NCBI RefSeq assembly: GCF_000225345.1
Contig: NC_015977.1
Location: 1,657,501-1,721,500 of the forward strand
DNA length: 64,000 bases
Reading direction: 5' to 3'
Source: Roseburia hominis A2-183
GTDB lineage: Bacteria > Bacillota > Clostridia > Lachnospirales > Lachnospiraceae
The translations under genes and the position numbers were made by a program. The notes beneath the pieces are model-generated. The model did no database searches and was not told the DNA's origin. It saw only the letters and a program-made list of their open reading frames with translations. Positions 54,799 to 62,720 of this stretch are shown here, piece by piece. How positions within the stretch are numbered: position 1 is the first letter of the stretch; each line of letters starts with the position of its first letter.

Positions 54799-56751
54799 TC
54801 ACGACTCAAGCTCCATCGATACCTGCTCCCATTCCTCGTAGCATTTTTCCAGCTCGCTCCGGTATTCATTCTGTCTGCCGGTCAGCTCGCCGAGCTTCGC
54901 GGAATTGGTTGCATTGGCAGGATCTGCGCACTCCTCATCAATGCCGGCGATCAGATCCTCCAGCTCGGCAATGCGCTCTTCCGCCTTCTTTAGCGTATTC
55001 TCAAGCTTGCGGATGCGCGCCTGCTCGGCTTTCTGCGTCTGCCAGTCCGCTTTCTTGTCTGTTCCACTTCCGTCCTGCGCCACGGTCTGTTCCGTCATCT
55101 GCGCCGCCTGCGCCTTCGGCTCCGCCTCCACATAGATCCGGGTCAGCTCGTCATGTTTTTCCAGATAGTAATCGTAATTCCCGATATAGTTGACAATCGT
55201 CCCTCCCGTCAAATCCAGAATCCGGGTTGCGGTCTGATTGATAAAATAACGGTCGTGCGACACGAAAAAGACGGTTCCGGTGTACTGGTTTAACGCCGAC
55301 TCCAAAATCTCTTTGGATGTGATGTCCAGATGGTTGGTCGGCTCATCCAGAATCAGAAAATTCGCATCGGAAAGCATCAGTTTGGCAAGGGAGACGCGCC
55401 CGCGCTCCCCACCGCTTAAGTCTGCAATCCGCTTGAATACATCATCGTTCGTAAATAAAAACGCCGCCAGGACATTGCGGATCTTCGTGTGGTTTAACTG
55501 CGGATAGTCATCCGCAATCTCCTCAAAGATCGTTTTCTCCATATGGAGCAGCTGATGTTCCTGATCGTAGTACCCGATGTGCACATTCGACCCGAGCACG
55601 ATGGTTCCGCCGTCCGCCAGAAGCAGTTCGTTGATGATCTTAAGAATCGTCGTCTTGCCGGTTCCGTTATTGCCGATCAGCGCCACGCGCTCCCCACGCT
55701 TAATCTCAAAAGAGAGATCGTCAAACAGCGTATGTGTTCCGAACGCTTTCCTTAAATGCTCCACCGTAAGAACATCATTACCGCTTGTCACATCCGGCTC
55801 GAGCACAATATGGATGTCCGTGTTCTCATCCGTCGGCTTTTCGAGACGCTCGATCTTATCCAGCATCTTTTCACGGCTCTCCGCCCGCTTAATCGATTTC
55901 TCGCGGTTAAAAGACTTGAGCTTTGTGATGACCTCTTCCTGGTGCTTAATCTCCCGCTGCTGGTTGTAATACTGCTTTAACAGATCTTCCCGGATCTTCG
56001 CCTTTTTCTTCGCAAATTCCGTGTAATTTCCCTGGTAGACATACCCCTGATGCTGGAAAATCTCCACCACTTTGGTGACGACGCGGTCCAGAAAATAGCG
56101 GTCATGCGACACGATCACGACCGCTCCCTTATAGTTCATCAAAAATCCCTCCAGCCACTGGATCGATTCCATATCCAGATGGTTGGTCGGCTCGTCTAAA
56201 AGCAGGACATCCGGCTTTGTCACAAGGAGCTTGCCCAGTGACACGCGCGTCTTCTGTCCGCCGGAAAGTTCGCTCATCTGCCGGTCAAATTCACTCTCCA
56301 CAAAGCCAAGTCCCTTTAAGATTCCCGTCACTTCACTGCGGTAGGTATAGCCGCCCAGCAGTTCAAACTCGTGGCTCAACCGGTGATACCCGTCCAGAAG
56401 CGCTTCAAGCTCCTGCCCTGTGAGCGCATTCATCTGCGCCTCCATCCCGCGGAGACGCTCCTCCATCTCGATGATGTTCTTCTTTGCGTCAAGGACTTCC
56501 TCGTAGATGGTCCGGTGCCCGGACACATCCTGATACTGCGCCAGATAGCCGATGGTGGCGTCTTTTGCAAGGATCACCTCACCGGTATCCGGCGTCTCTT
56601 TCTGCATAATAATTTTAAGTAGCGTAGACTTGCCGGCACCATTGATGCCGACAATCGCTGCTTTTTCATTTGCTTCGATATGAAAACTTACATTTTTGAG
56701 AATTTCGTCTGTCCCGAATGACTTGGAAATATTCTGACAGGATAAAATCAT
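54799..56751 (-). CDS. ABC-F family ATPase
   Basis: 650 residues with two ABC domains and no membrane segment. Walker A sites [11 protein letters not shown] and [11 protein letters not shown], signatures [12 protein letters not shown] and [12 protein letters not shown], and both [11 protein letters not shown] and [11 protein letters not shown] are intact. The inter-domain arm and a C-terminal coiled coil (residues 575-645) fit the YdiF/Uup-type branch. These proteins act on the ribosome. Its ATG overlaps the icd stop (ATGA), so it is the last gene of the citrate operon, an odd companion. Confidence 0.93.
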   Translation of the reverse strand: MILSCQNISKSFGTDEILKNVSFHIEANEKAAIVGINGAGKSTLLKIIMQKETPDTGEVILAKDATIGYLAQYQDVSGHRTIYEEVLDAKKNIIEMEERLRGMEAQMNALTGQELEALLDGYHRLSHEFELLGGYTYRSEVTGILKGLGFVESEFDRQMSELSGGQKTRVSLGKLLVTKPDVLLLDEPTNHLDMESIQWLEGFLMNYKGAVVIVSHDRYFLDRVVTKVVEIFQHQGYVYQGNYTEFAKKKAKIREDLLKQYYNQQREIKHQEEVITKLKSFNREKSIKRAESREKMLDKIERLEKPTDENTDIHIVLEPDVTSGNDVLTVEHLRKAFGTHTLFDDLSFEIKRGERVALIGNNGTGKTTILKIINELLLADGGTIVLGSNVHIGYYDQEHQLLHMEKTIFEEIADDYPQLNHTKIRNVLAAFLFTNDDVFKRIADLSGGERGRVSLAKLMLSDANFLILDEPTNHLDITSKEILESALNQYTGTVFFVSHDRYFINQTATRILDLTGGTIVNYIGNYDYYLEKHDELTRIYVEAEPKAQAAQMTEQTVAQDGSGTDKKADWQTQKAEQARIRKLENTLKKAEERIAELEDLIAGIDEECADPANATNSAKLGELTGRQNEYRSELEKCYEEWEQVSMELES

Positions 56752-57962
56752 AACAATAACATTCCTTCTAACGTGCTGCGAATTGCCTTGATAAAATCTT
56801 CACTGTTTAATACAACCGGATTAGAAATGGTTGTGATCAGCGCAAGGTCTTTTGTCATTTTACCATCCTCGATGGTCTTAACACAAGCTTTTTCCAGCTT
56901 GTCGGCAAACTCTTCCAGCTCGTGACTGCCGTCCAGTTCTCCGCGCTTTCTGAGTGCGCCCGTCCATGCAAAAATGGTTGCGACGGAGTTCGTGGAGGTC
57001 TCCTCCCCCTTCAGATGCTTATAGTAATGGCGCTGTACGGTTCCGTGCGCCGCCTCGTACTCGTACTTTCCGTCCGGTGTGACAAGCACGGAGGTCATCA
57101 TTGCCAGCGAACCGAACGCGCTGGATACCATATCGCTCATCACATCGCCGTCATAGTTCTTGCACGCCCAGATATAGCCGCCCTCCGACTTCATCACACG
57201 CGCCACCGCGTCATCAATCAGTGTGTAGAAATATGTGATTCCGGCATCTTTGAACTTCTGCGCATACTCGCTGTCATAAATCTCCTGGAAAATATCCTTG
57301 AAGGTGTGGTCGTATTTTTTGGAGATGGTATCCTTGGTTGCAAACCACAGATCCTGCTTTGTGTCAAGCGCATAGTTAAAGCAGCTTCTCGCAAAGCTCT
57401 CGATGGAATTGCAGAGGTTGTGCTGTCCCTGCACCACGCCCGCACCGGTAAAATTGTGGATCAGCTCTCTTGTCTCGGTTCCGTCCTCCGCCGTGTAGAC
57501 CAGTTCGCATTTGCCCGGTCCCGGAATCTTCATCTCGCTCGCCTTATAGACGTCGCCGTATGCATGTCTCGCGATCGTGATCGGCTTTTTCCAGTTCTTC
57601 ACGCACGGCTCGATCCCCTTGACAATAATCGGTGCACGGAACACCGTTCCGTCCAGCATGGCGCGGATTGTTCCGTTCGGGCTCTTCCACATCTCCTTGA
57701 GATGATACTCCGTCATACGGGCGGCATTCGGCGTGATCGTCGCACATTTTACAGCAACCCCGTACTTTTTCGTTGCATTTGCAGAATCTACGGTAACCTG
57801 ATCGTCCGTCTCATTGCGGTGTTCCAGTCCGAGATCATAATACTCCGTCTTAAGATCGATAAACGGATACAACAGTTCGTCTTTGATCATTTTCCAGAGA
57901 ATCCGTGTCATCTCATCTCCGTCCATCTCTACAAGTGGCGTTGTCATTTTGATTTTTTCCAT
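56748..57962 (-). CDS. icd: NADP-dependent isocitrate dehydrogenase, eukaryotic-like type
   Basis: About 404 residues. [26 protein letters not shown] and the substrate loop around [19 protein letters not shown] place it in the type II (eukaryote-like) IDH group rather than the E. coli type. It oxidises isocitrate to 2-oxoglutarate. The ATG at 57962 agrees with homologs; the frame runs to 58004. It follows the GntR gene by 56 bases. Confidence 0.95.
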   Translation of the reverse strand: MEKIKMTTPLVEMDGDEMTRILWKMIKDELLYPFIDLKTEYYDLGLEHRNETDDQVTVDSANATKKYGVAVKCATITPNAARMTEYHLKEMWKSPNGTIRAMLDGTVFRAPIIVKGIEPCVKNWKKPITIARHAYGDVYKASEMKIPGPGKCELVYTAEDGTETRELIHNFTGAGVVQGQHNLCNSIESFARSCFNYALDTKQDLWFATKDTISKKYDHTFKDIFQEIYDSEYAQKFKDAGITYFYTLIDDAVARVMKSEGGYIWACKNYDGDVMSDMVSSAFGSLAMMTSVLVTPDGKYEYEAAHGTVQRHYYKHLKGEETSTNSVATIFAWTGALRKRGELDGSHELEEFADKLEKACVKTIEDGKMTKDLALITTISNPVVLNSEDFIKAIRSTLEGMLLL

Positions 57963-58018
57963 GGCTGCTTCCTTTCTGTGCTGTGATTCTGTTCTATCTG
58001 ACATGGCATCTTCCGCTC

Positions 58019-58681
58019 TTACTGCTTGAGCAGATTGTCCCAGCCGTAATGATCCATATTGTTAATGGTGTTGCGCATATGTGCGTCCGCCAGTTCTTCC
58101 GCCCTGGCCCCGTCATGCTGCTTTAGCGCCTCCACAATCTTGCGGTGCTCCTCATTTGAATTGACCGCTCTCTCCTGCACGGCGAGCGTCACCTTGCGCA
58201 CGCGCTGCACATAGTGGTGAAAATCCCTCAGGATGTGGCGCAGCTCCTTGCTGCCTGACGCATCGTATAAAATTTCATGGAACTTGTTGTCAAGCTCCAC
58301 CACCTGCTCGGAATTTCCCTTGGACGAGTGGAAATCGGACAGATAAATGTTCTCCTCCAGCTCATCCAGCTGATCCTTTGTGATGTTATCGCACGCCCAC
58401 CTCGCGCAGAGTCCCTCCAGCCTGGAGCGGATCTCATAAATATCGCGGATATCCTTCTGGGAGATTCCGACGACATATGCTCCCTTGTTCGGAATGATGG
58501 TCACAAGACCCTCCAGTTCCAGCTGGCGCAGTGCCTCCCTGACCGGAGTCCGGCTGACACCCAGTTCCTCTCCGATGGATTTTTCTTTTAATTCCTCGTC
58601 CGTCGCATATTTCCCGGACAGTATATTTTCACGTATTGTGTGAAACACGCGCGAACTCAGCGAATAATTATCCTCACTCAT
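58019..58681 (-). CDS. GntR-family (FadR/FCD) transcription regulator
   Basis: 220 residues. The N-terminal winged helix has [21 protein letters not shown], and the C-terminal FCD domain shows [12 protein letters not shown] and [12 protein letters not shown] with candidate metal histidines. Members bind small carboxylates. It lies between the citrate synthase-like gene and icd, so it is the likely local regulator; the 18-bp palindrome at 60176-60193 is a candidate operator. The inducer is not known. Confidence 0.9.
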   Translation of the reverse strand: MSEDNYSLSSRVFHTIRENILSGKYATDEELKEKSIGEELGVSRTPVREALRQLELEGLVTIIPNKGAYVVGISQKDIRDIYEIRSRLEGLCARWACDNITKDQLDELEENIYLSDFHSSKGNSEQVVELDNKFHEILYDASGSKELRHILRDFHHYVQRVRKVTLAVQERAVNSNEEHRKIVEALKQHDGARAEELADAHMRNTINNMDHYGWDNLLKQ

Positions 58682-58695
58682 CTATTTACCTCATG

Positions 58696-60078
58696 CTATA
58701 TCGTGATGTTCAGCTCTTTGCAGCACTTTCCGATCTCTTCCACAAGTTCGGAATCCGTAAGTACCGTCACACGTCCGTCCTCATACTGTGCATCCACCCA
58801 GACTTTTATTTTCTTAACCAGATCCGAATTCTTATCGACCCATTTCTCCTTCGGCAGATGATAGTACGAATTGATCCAGTGTGCAATTCCGGCAAGACCC
58901 GATGTGTTGGACACCGATACAAGAGGCGGTCTGTTTAAGAATTTCCCCGTATCAAAAATGTTGTAAATCTCCTCGTTCTTGAGCAGTCCATCTGCATGAA
59001 TTCCCGCTCTCGTCACATTAAAGTTGCTTCCGACAAACGGTGTGCGGCTCGGCTGTACATAGCCGAGTTCTTTTTCAAAGTATTCTGCCAGTTCTGTAAT
59101 GACCGTTGTATCCATACCGTCAAGTGTTCCCTTTAACTGCGCATACTCAAAGACCATCGCCTCAAGCGGTGTATTTCCGGTGCGCTCTCCGATACCGAAC
59201 AGGGAGCAGTTAACGCCGCTTGCGCCGTAAAGCCATGCGGTTGTGGAGTTATTGACCGCCTTGTAAAAATCATTGTGGCCATGCCACTCAATCAACTCCG
59301 ACGGAACGCCGGCATGGGTGGTCAGTCCGTAAATAATACCTGGCACGCTCCGTGGGATCACGGCACCCGGGAAATTCACGCCGTATCCCATGGTATCGCA
59401 CGCGCGGATCTTGATCGGGATCTTGTACTCATCCATCAGCTTCATCAGTTCCACACAGAACGGAATGACAAACCCGTAAATATCCGACCTCGTAATGTCC
59501 TCCAGATGGCAGCGCGGACTGATTCCCGTCTCCAGGCACTCGCGGATCACGCTCAGGTACAGATTCATGACCTCACGTCTGGTCATCTTCATCTTATAAA
59601 AAATATGATAATCCGAGCAGCTTACCAGAATACCGGTCTCTCTGAGTCCGATGTCCTTCACCAGCTGGAAATCCTGCTTGCTTGCACGGATCCAGCTCGT
59701 AACCTCCGGGAACTTGTATCCTCTTTCCAGGCACTTGTAGACCGCATCCCTGTCCTTCTTGCTATATAGGAAAAATTCACTCTGACGGACCAGTCCTTTC
59801 GGACCGCCCAGCTTATGCAGATAGTCATAGATCGTTACAATCTGCTCCGTTGTATAAGGAGCTCTCGACTGCTGACCGTCCCGAAACGTCGTGTCGGTAA
59901 TCCAGATATTCTCCGGCATGTTGTGCGGGACAATACGATCATTGAATGCGATCTTCGGTATCTCACTGTACGGGAACAGATTGTGGAATACGTTCGGCTC
60001 TTCCACATCCACGAGCTGATAAAAATGCTCTTCCAACTGTAGCAGGTTCGTTTTCTTATTCATTACGACTTCTCTCAT
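58696..60078 (-). CDS. Probable Re-citrate synthase (homocitrate/isopropylmalate synthase family)
   Basis: About 460 residues, DRE-TIM metallolyase. The entry motif ITDTTFRDGQQS, metal motif EWHGHNDFYKAVNN and GIGERTGNTPLEAM are present; the C-terminal LeuA regulatory domain is absent. The insert after the first motif (HKLGGPKGLVRQSEFFLYSKKDRD) is typical of the clostridial Re-citrate synthase branch, first shown in C. kluyveri. Linkage to icd supports citrate synthesis for 2-oxoglutarate; no aconitase gene is here. Homocitrate or isopropylmalate synthase is the alternative. AAAGGAG before the ATG at 60078 sets the start. Confidence 0.72.
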   Translation of the reverse strand: MREVVMNKKTNLLQLEEHFYQLVDVEEPNVFHNLFPYSEIPKIAFNDRIVPHNMPENIWITDTTFRDGQQSRAPYTTEQIVTIYDYLHKLGGPKGLVRQSEFFLYSKKDRDAVYKCLERGYKFPEVTSWIRASKQDFQLVKDIGLRETGILVSCSDYHIFYKMKMTRREVMNLYLSVIRECLETGISPRCHLEDITRSDIYGFVIPFCVELMKLMDEYKIPIKIRACDTMGYGVNFPGAVIPRSVPGIIYGLTTHAGVPSELIEWHGHNDFYKAVNNSTTAWLYGASGVNCSLFGIGERTGNTPLEAMVFEYAQLKGTLDGMDTTVITELAEYFEKELGYVQPSRTPFVGSNFNVTRAGIHADGLLKNEEIYNIFDTGKFLNRPPLVSVSNTSGLAGIAHWINSYYHLPKEKWVDKNSDLVKKIKVWVDAQYEDGRVTVLTDSELVEEIGKCCKELNITI

Positions 60079-60175
60079 AGCTGCACTCCTTTTGCCATCA
60101 TCCAATGCGGCGGTTCCTTCACGGCTTCTCTCCGTCGTATAATCTTTCTTGATCATTGCATAAATAACCGCTTGC

Positions 60176-60193
60176 ATAATTGTATACAATTAT
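60176..60193. promoter_or_regulatory. 18-bp perfect palindrome, candidate GntR operator
   Basis: ATAATTGTATACAATTAT is fully self-complementary. Its core TTGTATACAA resembles sites bound by FadR-subfamily GntR proteins. It lies about 7 to 24 bases downstream of the predicted transcription start, where binding would block transcription. Confidence 0.7.
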
Positions 60194-60206
60194 ACCGTCT
60201 TCTTAT

Positions 60207-60234
60207 ACTATACATTTCTTGTTCTATTTGTCAA
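60207..60234 (-). promoter_or_regulatory. Promoter of the citrate synthase-gntR-icd-ABC-F operon
   Basis: Minus strand TTGACA (60229-60234), 16 bases, TATAGT (60207-60212). The leader before the first gene is about 120 bases. Confidence 0.65.
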
Positions 60235-60294
60235 TGAATAAAAAGTTATAGCAGATATAATGCTTTGTTATAGTAATGGCAGACATTATGACAT

Positions 60295-61308
60295 TCAGCG
60301 CCGTAATGCCAGATTAAAAATCGTCTCCTGCTCCTTGTTCATGACGACAGATTTGTATCCGAGCGCGTCGATCGCAAGTTCCGTTGCGCGTGACAATCCC
60401 TCCCGCATTGTTGTATTTTTAATTCTGAATGAATCTTTATACATCTGTATGCGCACACGAAGCACATAGACCTTTTCCATCGGCTCCAGGATTGCCATGA
60501 TCCGATAGCCGTTTAAGATATCCTTACACAGTCCGGTAATAATCCGCAGAATATAAGTGACCTCGTTCATCCGTTCCGGGTCGACCACCTCATCGGCAGT
60601 GCACCTCAATTCAAAATATTCCTGCTGTTCCGGTTTATTGCCGAATGCCGCAAGCCCCTCGGCTGCGGTCTTAAACTCGCCAGTCCCGCACGAAACACAG
60701 TTGATGTATTCGGATACAATCCAGACATACCAGCGTCCGAGGCGTTCCTTTCGTTCTGCTTCCATATCTGAAAAAGAAAGGTTCACCTTCATCAGTTCCG
60801 CCAGCACGTCCTGCGCTCTCTTATTGTTGCTTGCCCGCATCAGCCACATCCTGCGGTGCTCCAGATACGCCTGCTCCGTCATGCTGTACGCAGTCTCCTG
60901 TTCCTGCTCCTGTCCGGCAGCCCGCTCCAGCTGTTCCTTATACCGAAAGGCTGCACGGATCGGAGCCATGAGGTCATCTGCCACACGGCACGGCTTGATG
61001 ATAATCTTAAAGGTACGGCATTCATTCATAAATGCCACAGTATCTGCAATCCGTGCGCCGTCAGTCATCACGATCCGTATTGTCTCCGGAGACATCATCT
61101 CAATCATTGAAAACAGTTCTGTTCCCTTAATCACCGGCATCTGCATATCCGCGATAAACACATCGGTGGTATTCTGCTCCACAAGCTGTATCGCTGCTTC
61201 CGCTGAACCGACAAGTGCATAGGAAAAATCCTTGTCCAGACTGTCTAATATCGTCTTAATGCGCGCCGCATTTACTTCATCCGGTTCCGCAATTACAACA
61301 AATCCCAT
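60295..61308 (-). CDS. Response regulator with uncharacterised C-terminal output domain
   Basis: About 337 residues. The receiver domain (1-125) has the acidic pair in VIAEPDE, the phosphorylation site VFIADMQMP and the lysine in IIIKPCR. The C-terminal 200 residues are helical with no HTH, GGDEF or HD signature that I recognise. Start 61308 is chosen because GGGAGG lies seven bases upstream; the ATG six bases earlier is too close. No histidine kinase gene is adjacent. It has its own promoter, divergent from the Cys/Gly-rich protein. Confidence 0.8.
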   Translation of the reverse strand: MGFVVIAEPDEVNAARIKTILDSLDKDFSYALVGSAEAAIQLVEQNTTDVFIADMQMPVIKGTELFSMIEMMSPETIRIVMTDGARIADTVAFMNECRTFKIIIKPCRVADDLMAPIRAAFRYKEQLERAAGQEQEQETAYSMTEQAYLEHRRMWLMRASNNKRAQDVLAELMKVNLSFSDMEAERKERLGRWYVWIVSEYINCVSCGTGEFKTAAEGLAAFGNKPEQQEYFELRCTADEVVDPERMNEVTYILRIITGLCKDILNGYRIMAILEPMEKVYVLRVRIQMYKDSFRIKNTTMREGLSRATELAIDALGYKSVVMNKEQETIFNLALRR

Positions 61309-61348
61309 GTTCATCCCTCCCGCCATCTGGCTCTGTTTTGCTACGTTC

Positions 61349-61377
61349 ATCATAGCAAATTAGAGAACGCATAACAA
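61349..61377 (-). promoter_or_regulatory. Promoter of the response regulator gene
   Basis: Minus strand TTGTTA (61372-61377), 17 bases, TATGAT (61349-61354). A 13-bp palindrome, ATTTGTAACAAAT (61391-61403), lies just upstream and could be a regulator site. Confidence 0.6.
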
Positions 61378-61397
61378 TTGTTTTAGAAAAATTTGTA

Positions 61398-61424
61398 ACA
61401 AATCTTTCCGGATGCCATAAGATA
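61398..61424 (+). promoter_or_regulatory. Sigma-K-like promoter of the Cys/Gly-rich protein
   Basis: AC (61398-61399), 16 bases, CATAAGATA (61416-61424) fits the sigma-K consensus AC-N16/17-CATANNNTA. The predicted leader to the ATG is about 23 bases and contains the ribosome site. Short motifs like this can occur by chance. Confidence 0.45.
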
Positions 61425-61453
61425 CAGTGTAAGAAAAATTTGGAGGATTTAAT

Positions 61454-61681
61454 ATGAGTGATTTAGCTGCGACAAACTGTGGTGGTGGATGTTCCTGTAA
61501 CGAGGGCGGATGCGGTTCCATTCTCTGGATCATCTTATTGCTGTGCTGCTGCGGTGGCAACGGCTGCGGTCTTAATTCCGGCAATGGCTGTGGAAATGAC
61601 AGCTGCCTTTGGATTATCCTGCTTCTCTTCTGCTGCGGCGGATGCGGAAACGGCAACGGCAACGGATTCGGCTGCTGCTAA
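61454..61681 (+). CDS. Cysteine/glycine-rich small membrane or coat protein
   Basis: 75 residues, not a named family I can assign. It is built of two copies of one module: Gly/Cys-rich stretch, then LWIILLL, then CCGG. About 15 cysteines and 21 glycines are present. GGAGG lies eight bases before the ATG. Composition and possible sigma-K control suggest a spore-coat or envelope protein cross-linked by disulfides, or a metal-binding role; both are inference. A terminator follows directly. Confidence 0.8.
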   Translation: MSDLAATNCGGGCSCNEGGCGSILWIILLLCCCGGNGCGLNSGNGCGNDSCLWIILLLFCCGGCGNGNGNGFGCC

Positions 61682-61706
61682 TAAAAACGCACACGGATTC
61701 TAAAAG

Positions 61707-61726
61707 GGAGCGGCATTTGCCGCTCC
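61707..61726. terminator. Terminator after the Cys/Gly-rich gene
   Basis: Stem GGAGCGGC with complement and loop ATTT, then TCATTTTTATTATT on the plus strand and CTTTTAG on the minus strand. It can serve both converging genes. Confidence 0.88.
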
Positions 61727-61740
61727 TCATTTTTATTATT

Positions 61741-61983
61741 CTAGCGTTCGCTCTTTTTCTCAAGACCGCTCTCCGCATCCCGTTTTCTCTGCATCTGCAA
61801 TTTCTGTGCCGTCTGGCATTTTTCAGGGACTTTTCTTTTTCGCACACATTCCTCATCAATCTCGTATACACTGTTACCTTCTATTATAAGCATACCAATC
61901 TCCATTCCACAGACGCGTATATGATTGCGCTCCGGCAAAAGTCCTGCCTCTTTTATTCCATGCTTCCTTTTGCCTTTGCCCAC
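61741..61983 (-). CDS. Possible small basic protein
   Basis: Up to 80 residues from a GTG at 61983, or 54 from an ATG at 61905. Middle residues (RNHIRVCGMEIGMLIIEGNSVYEIDEECV) look like a real beta-strand fold with two cysteines, and the tail is charged. It ends just before a shared terminator. Against it: no convincing ribosome site for either start and short length. Function unknown. The remaining bases up to 62052 hold no other feature I can support. Confidence 0.42.
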   Translation of the reverse strand: MGKGKRKHGIKEAGLLPERNHIRVCGMEIGMLIIEGNSVYEIDEECVRKRKVPEKCQTAQKLQMQRKRDAESGLEKKSER

Positions 61984-62052
61984 ATTATATGATATGCGTT
62001 ACCGGTCATAAAGTCTCTTCTCTGCTCATAAACTAAAAGAAAAAGGGTTCTT

Positions 62053-62388
62053 ATGGATCATAACGAAACATCCACTTTTACACCGTTTGATTATATGACA
62101 CAGACACGGGAACTGCAGATGTTAAAAACCATGCTCCCCTACATGAAAGATACACAAAAAAAGCAATTTGCCATATTGATAAAATATATGGAGCTGCAAA
62201 ACACCGTCCAGGTGTTCTCGCAGGATGACAAGGTGATGTCCATGTGCTCCGTCGATGAGGGCAGCAATAATATGGTTGCCATGTTAAACGATCTGCGCGC
62301 TTTCTGCACCAGCAAAGAGCAGGAAACCATCGACATGCTTGCGAATATGTTCTCCATGCTTGAGACCTACGAAACCATCTTCAGTTAA
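62053..62388 (+). CDS. Small helical protein of unknown function
   Basis: 111 residues, predicted all-helical and soluble, with LQMLKTMLPYMKDTQKKQFAILIKYMELQ and a Met-rich C-terminus (DMLANMFSMLETYE). No named domain is recognised. AAAAAGGG precedes the ATG. It is followed after 16 bases by a second small Met-rich protein, and the pair shares one terminator. Confidence 0.75.
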   Translation: MDHNETSTFTPFDYMTQTRELQMLKTMLPYMKDTQKKQFAILIKYMELQNTVQVFSQDDKVMSMCSVDEGSNNMVAMLNDLRAFCTSKEQETIDMLANMFSMLETYETIFS

Positions 62389-62404
62389 ACAGAAAGGAAT
62401 TCCT

Positions 62405-62689
62405 ATGCCCTACGATTTTTTGAACAACAATCCGCTTCTCGCCGATATGTCTCCGGAGAAGCTACAGTTTCTCATGAACTTTGCCACCGCCAAAAAGCCG
62501 ACCGACATCAAGGAGATGATGCCGTTTCTGCTCTCTGCCATGAATTCCGCAAAATCAAATAACATCCAGTTCAGTGAACCGGAGACGGATCTCTTATTCC
62601 AGATCCTAAAGCAGAACATGTCCGCAGAAGAATCTGCCAAAGCTGACAAAATCATGAACCTAATGAAAAACAGAAGGAGCGGCTCTTAA
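62405..62689 (+). CDS. Small Met-rich helical protein of unknown function
   Basis: 94 residues: MPYDFLNNNPLLADMSPEKL, then FLMNFATAKKPTDIKEMMPF, and a C-terminal helix ending in MNLMKNRRSGS. The NNNPLL and DMSPEKLQFL segments suggest a conserved adaptor-like fold, but I cannot name a family. AGAAAGGA lies before the ATG. Both genes of the pair read MLPYM or MMPFL in the same context, so a common ancestor is possible. Its last codons form the left arm of the terminator. Confidence 0.75.
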   Translation: MPYDFLNNNPLLADMSPEKLQFLMNFATAKKPTDIKEMMPFLLSAMNSAKSNNIQFSEPETDLLFQILKQNMSAEESAKADKIMNLMKNRRSGS

Positions 62690-62700
62690 AACCGCTCCTT
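62674..62700. terminator. Bidirectional terminator overlapping a coding end
   Basis: Stem AAGGAGCGG with exact complement and nine-base loop that includes the stop codon of the upstream gene. CTTCTATTTTTT lies downstream on plus and CTGTTTTTC on minus, so it also ends the converging gene. Confidence 0.88.
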
Positions 62701-62720
62701 CTGTGCTGTTCTTCTATTTT

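Noticed and set aside
56922..57986. A 354-codon open frame on plus opposite icd
   Set aside because: Icd is certain on the minus strand; this frame has no recognisable domain or ribosome site.
61609..61992. A 127-codon open frame on plus
   Set aside because: It starts inside the Cys/Gly-rich gene, crosses a strong terminator and overlaps a better candidate on the other strand.
62027..62035. CATAAACTA as a sigma-E/K -10 for the 62053 gene
   Set aside because: No AC or ATA element at the right distance, and the start would fall on the ribosome site.
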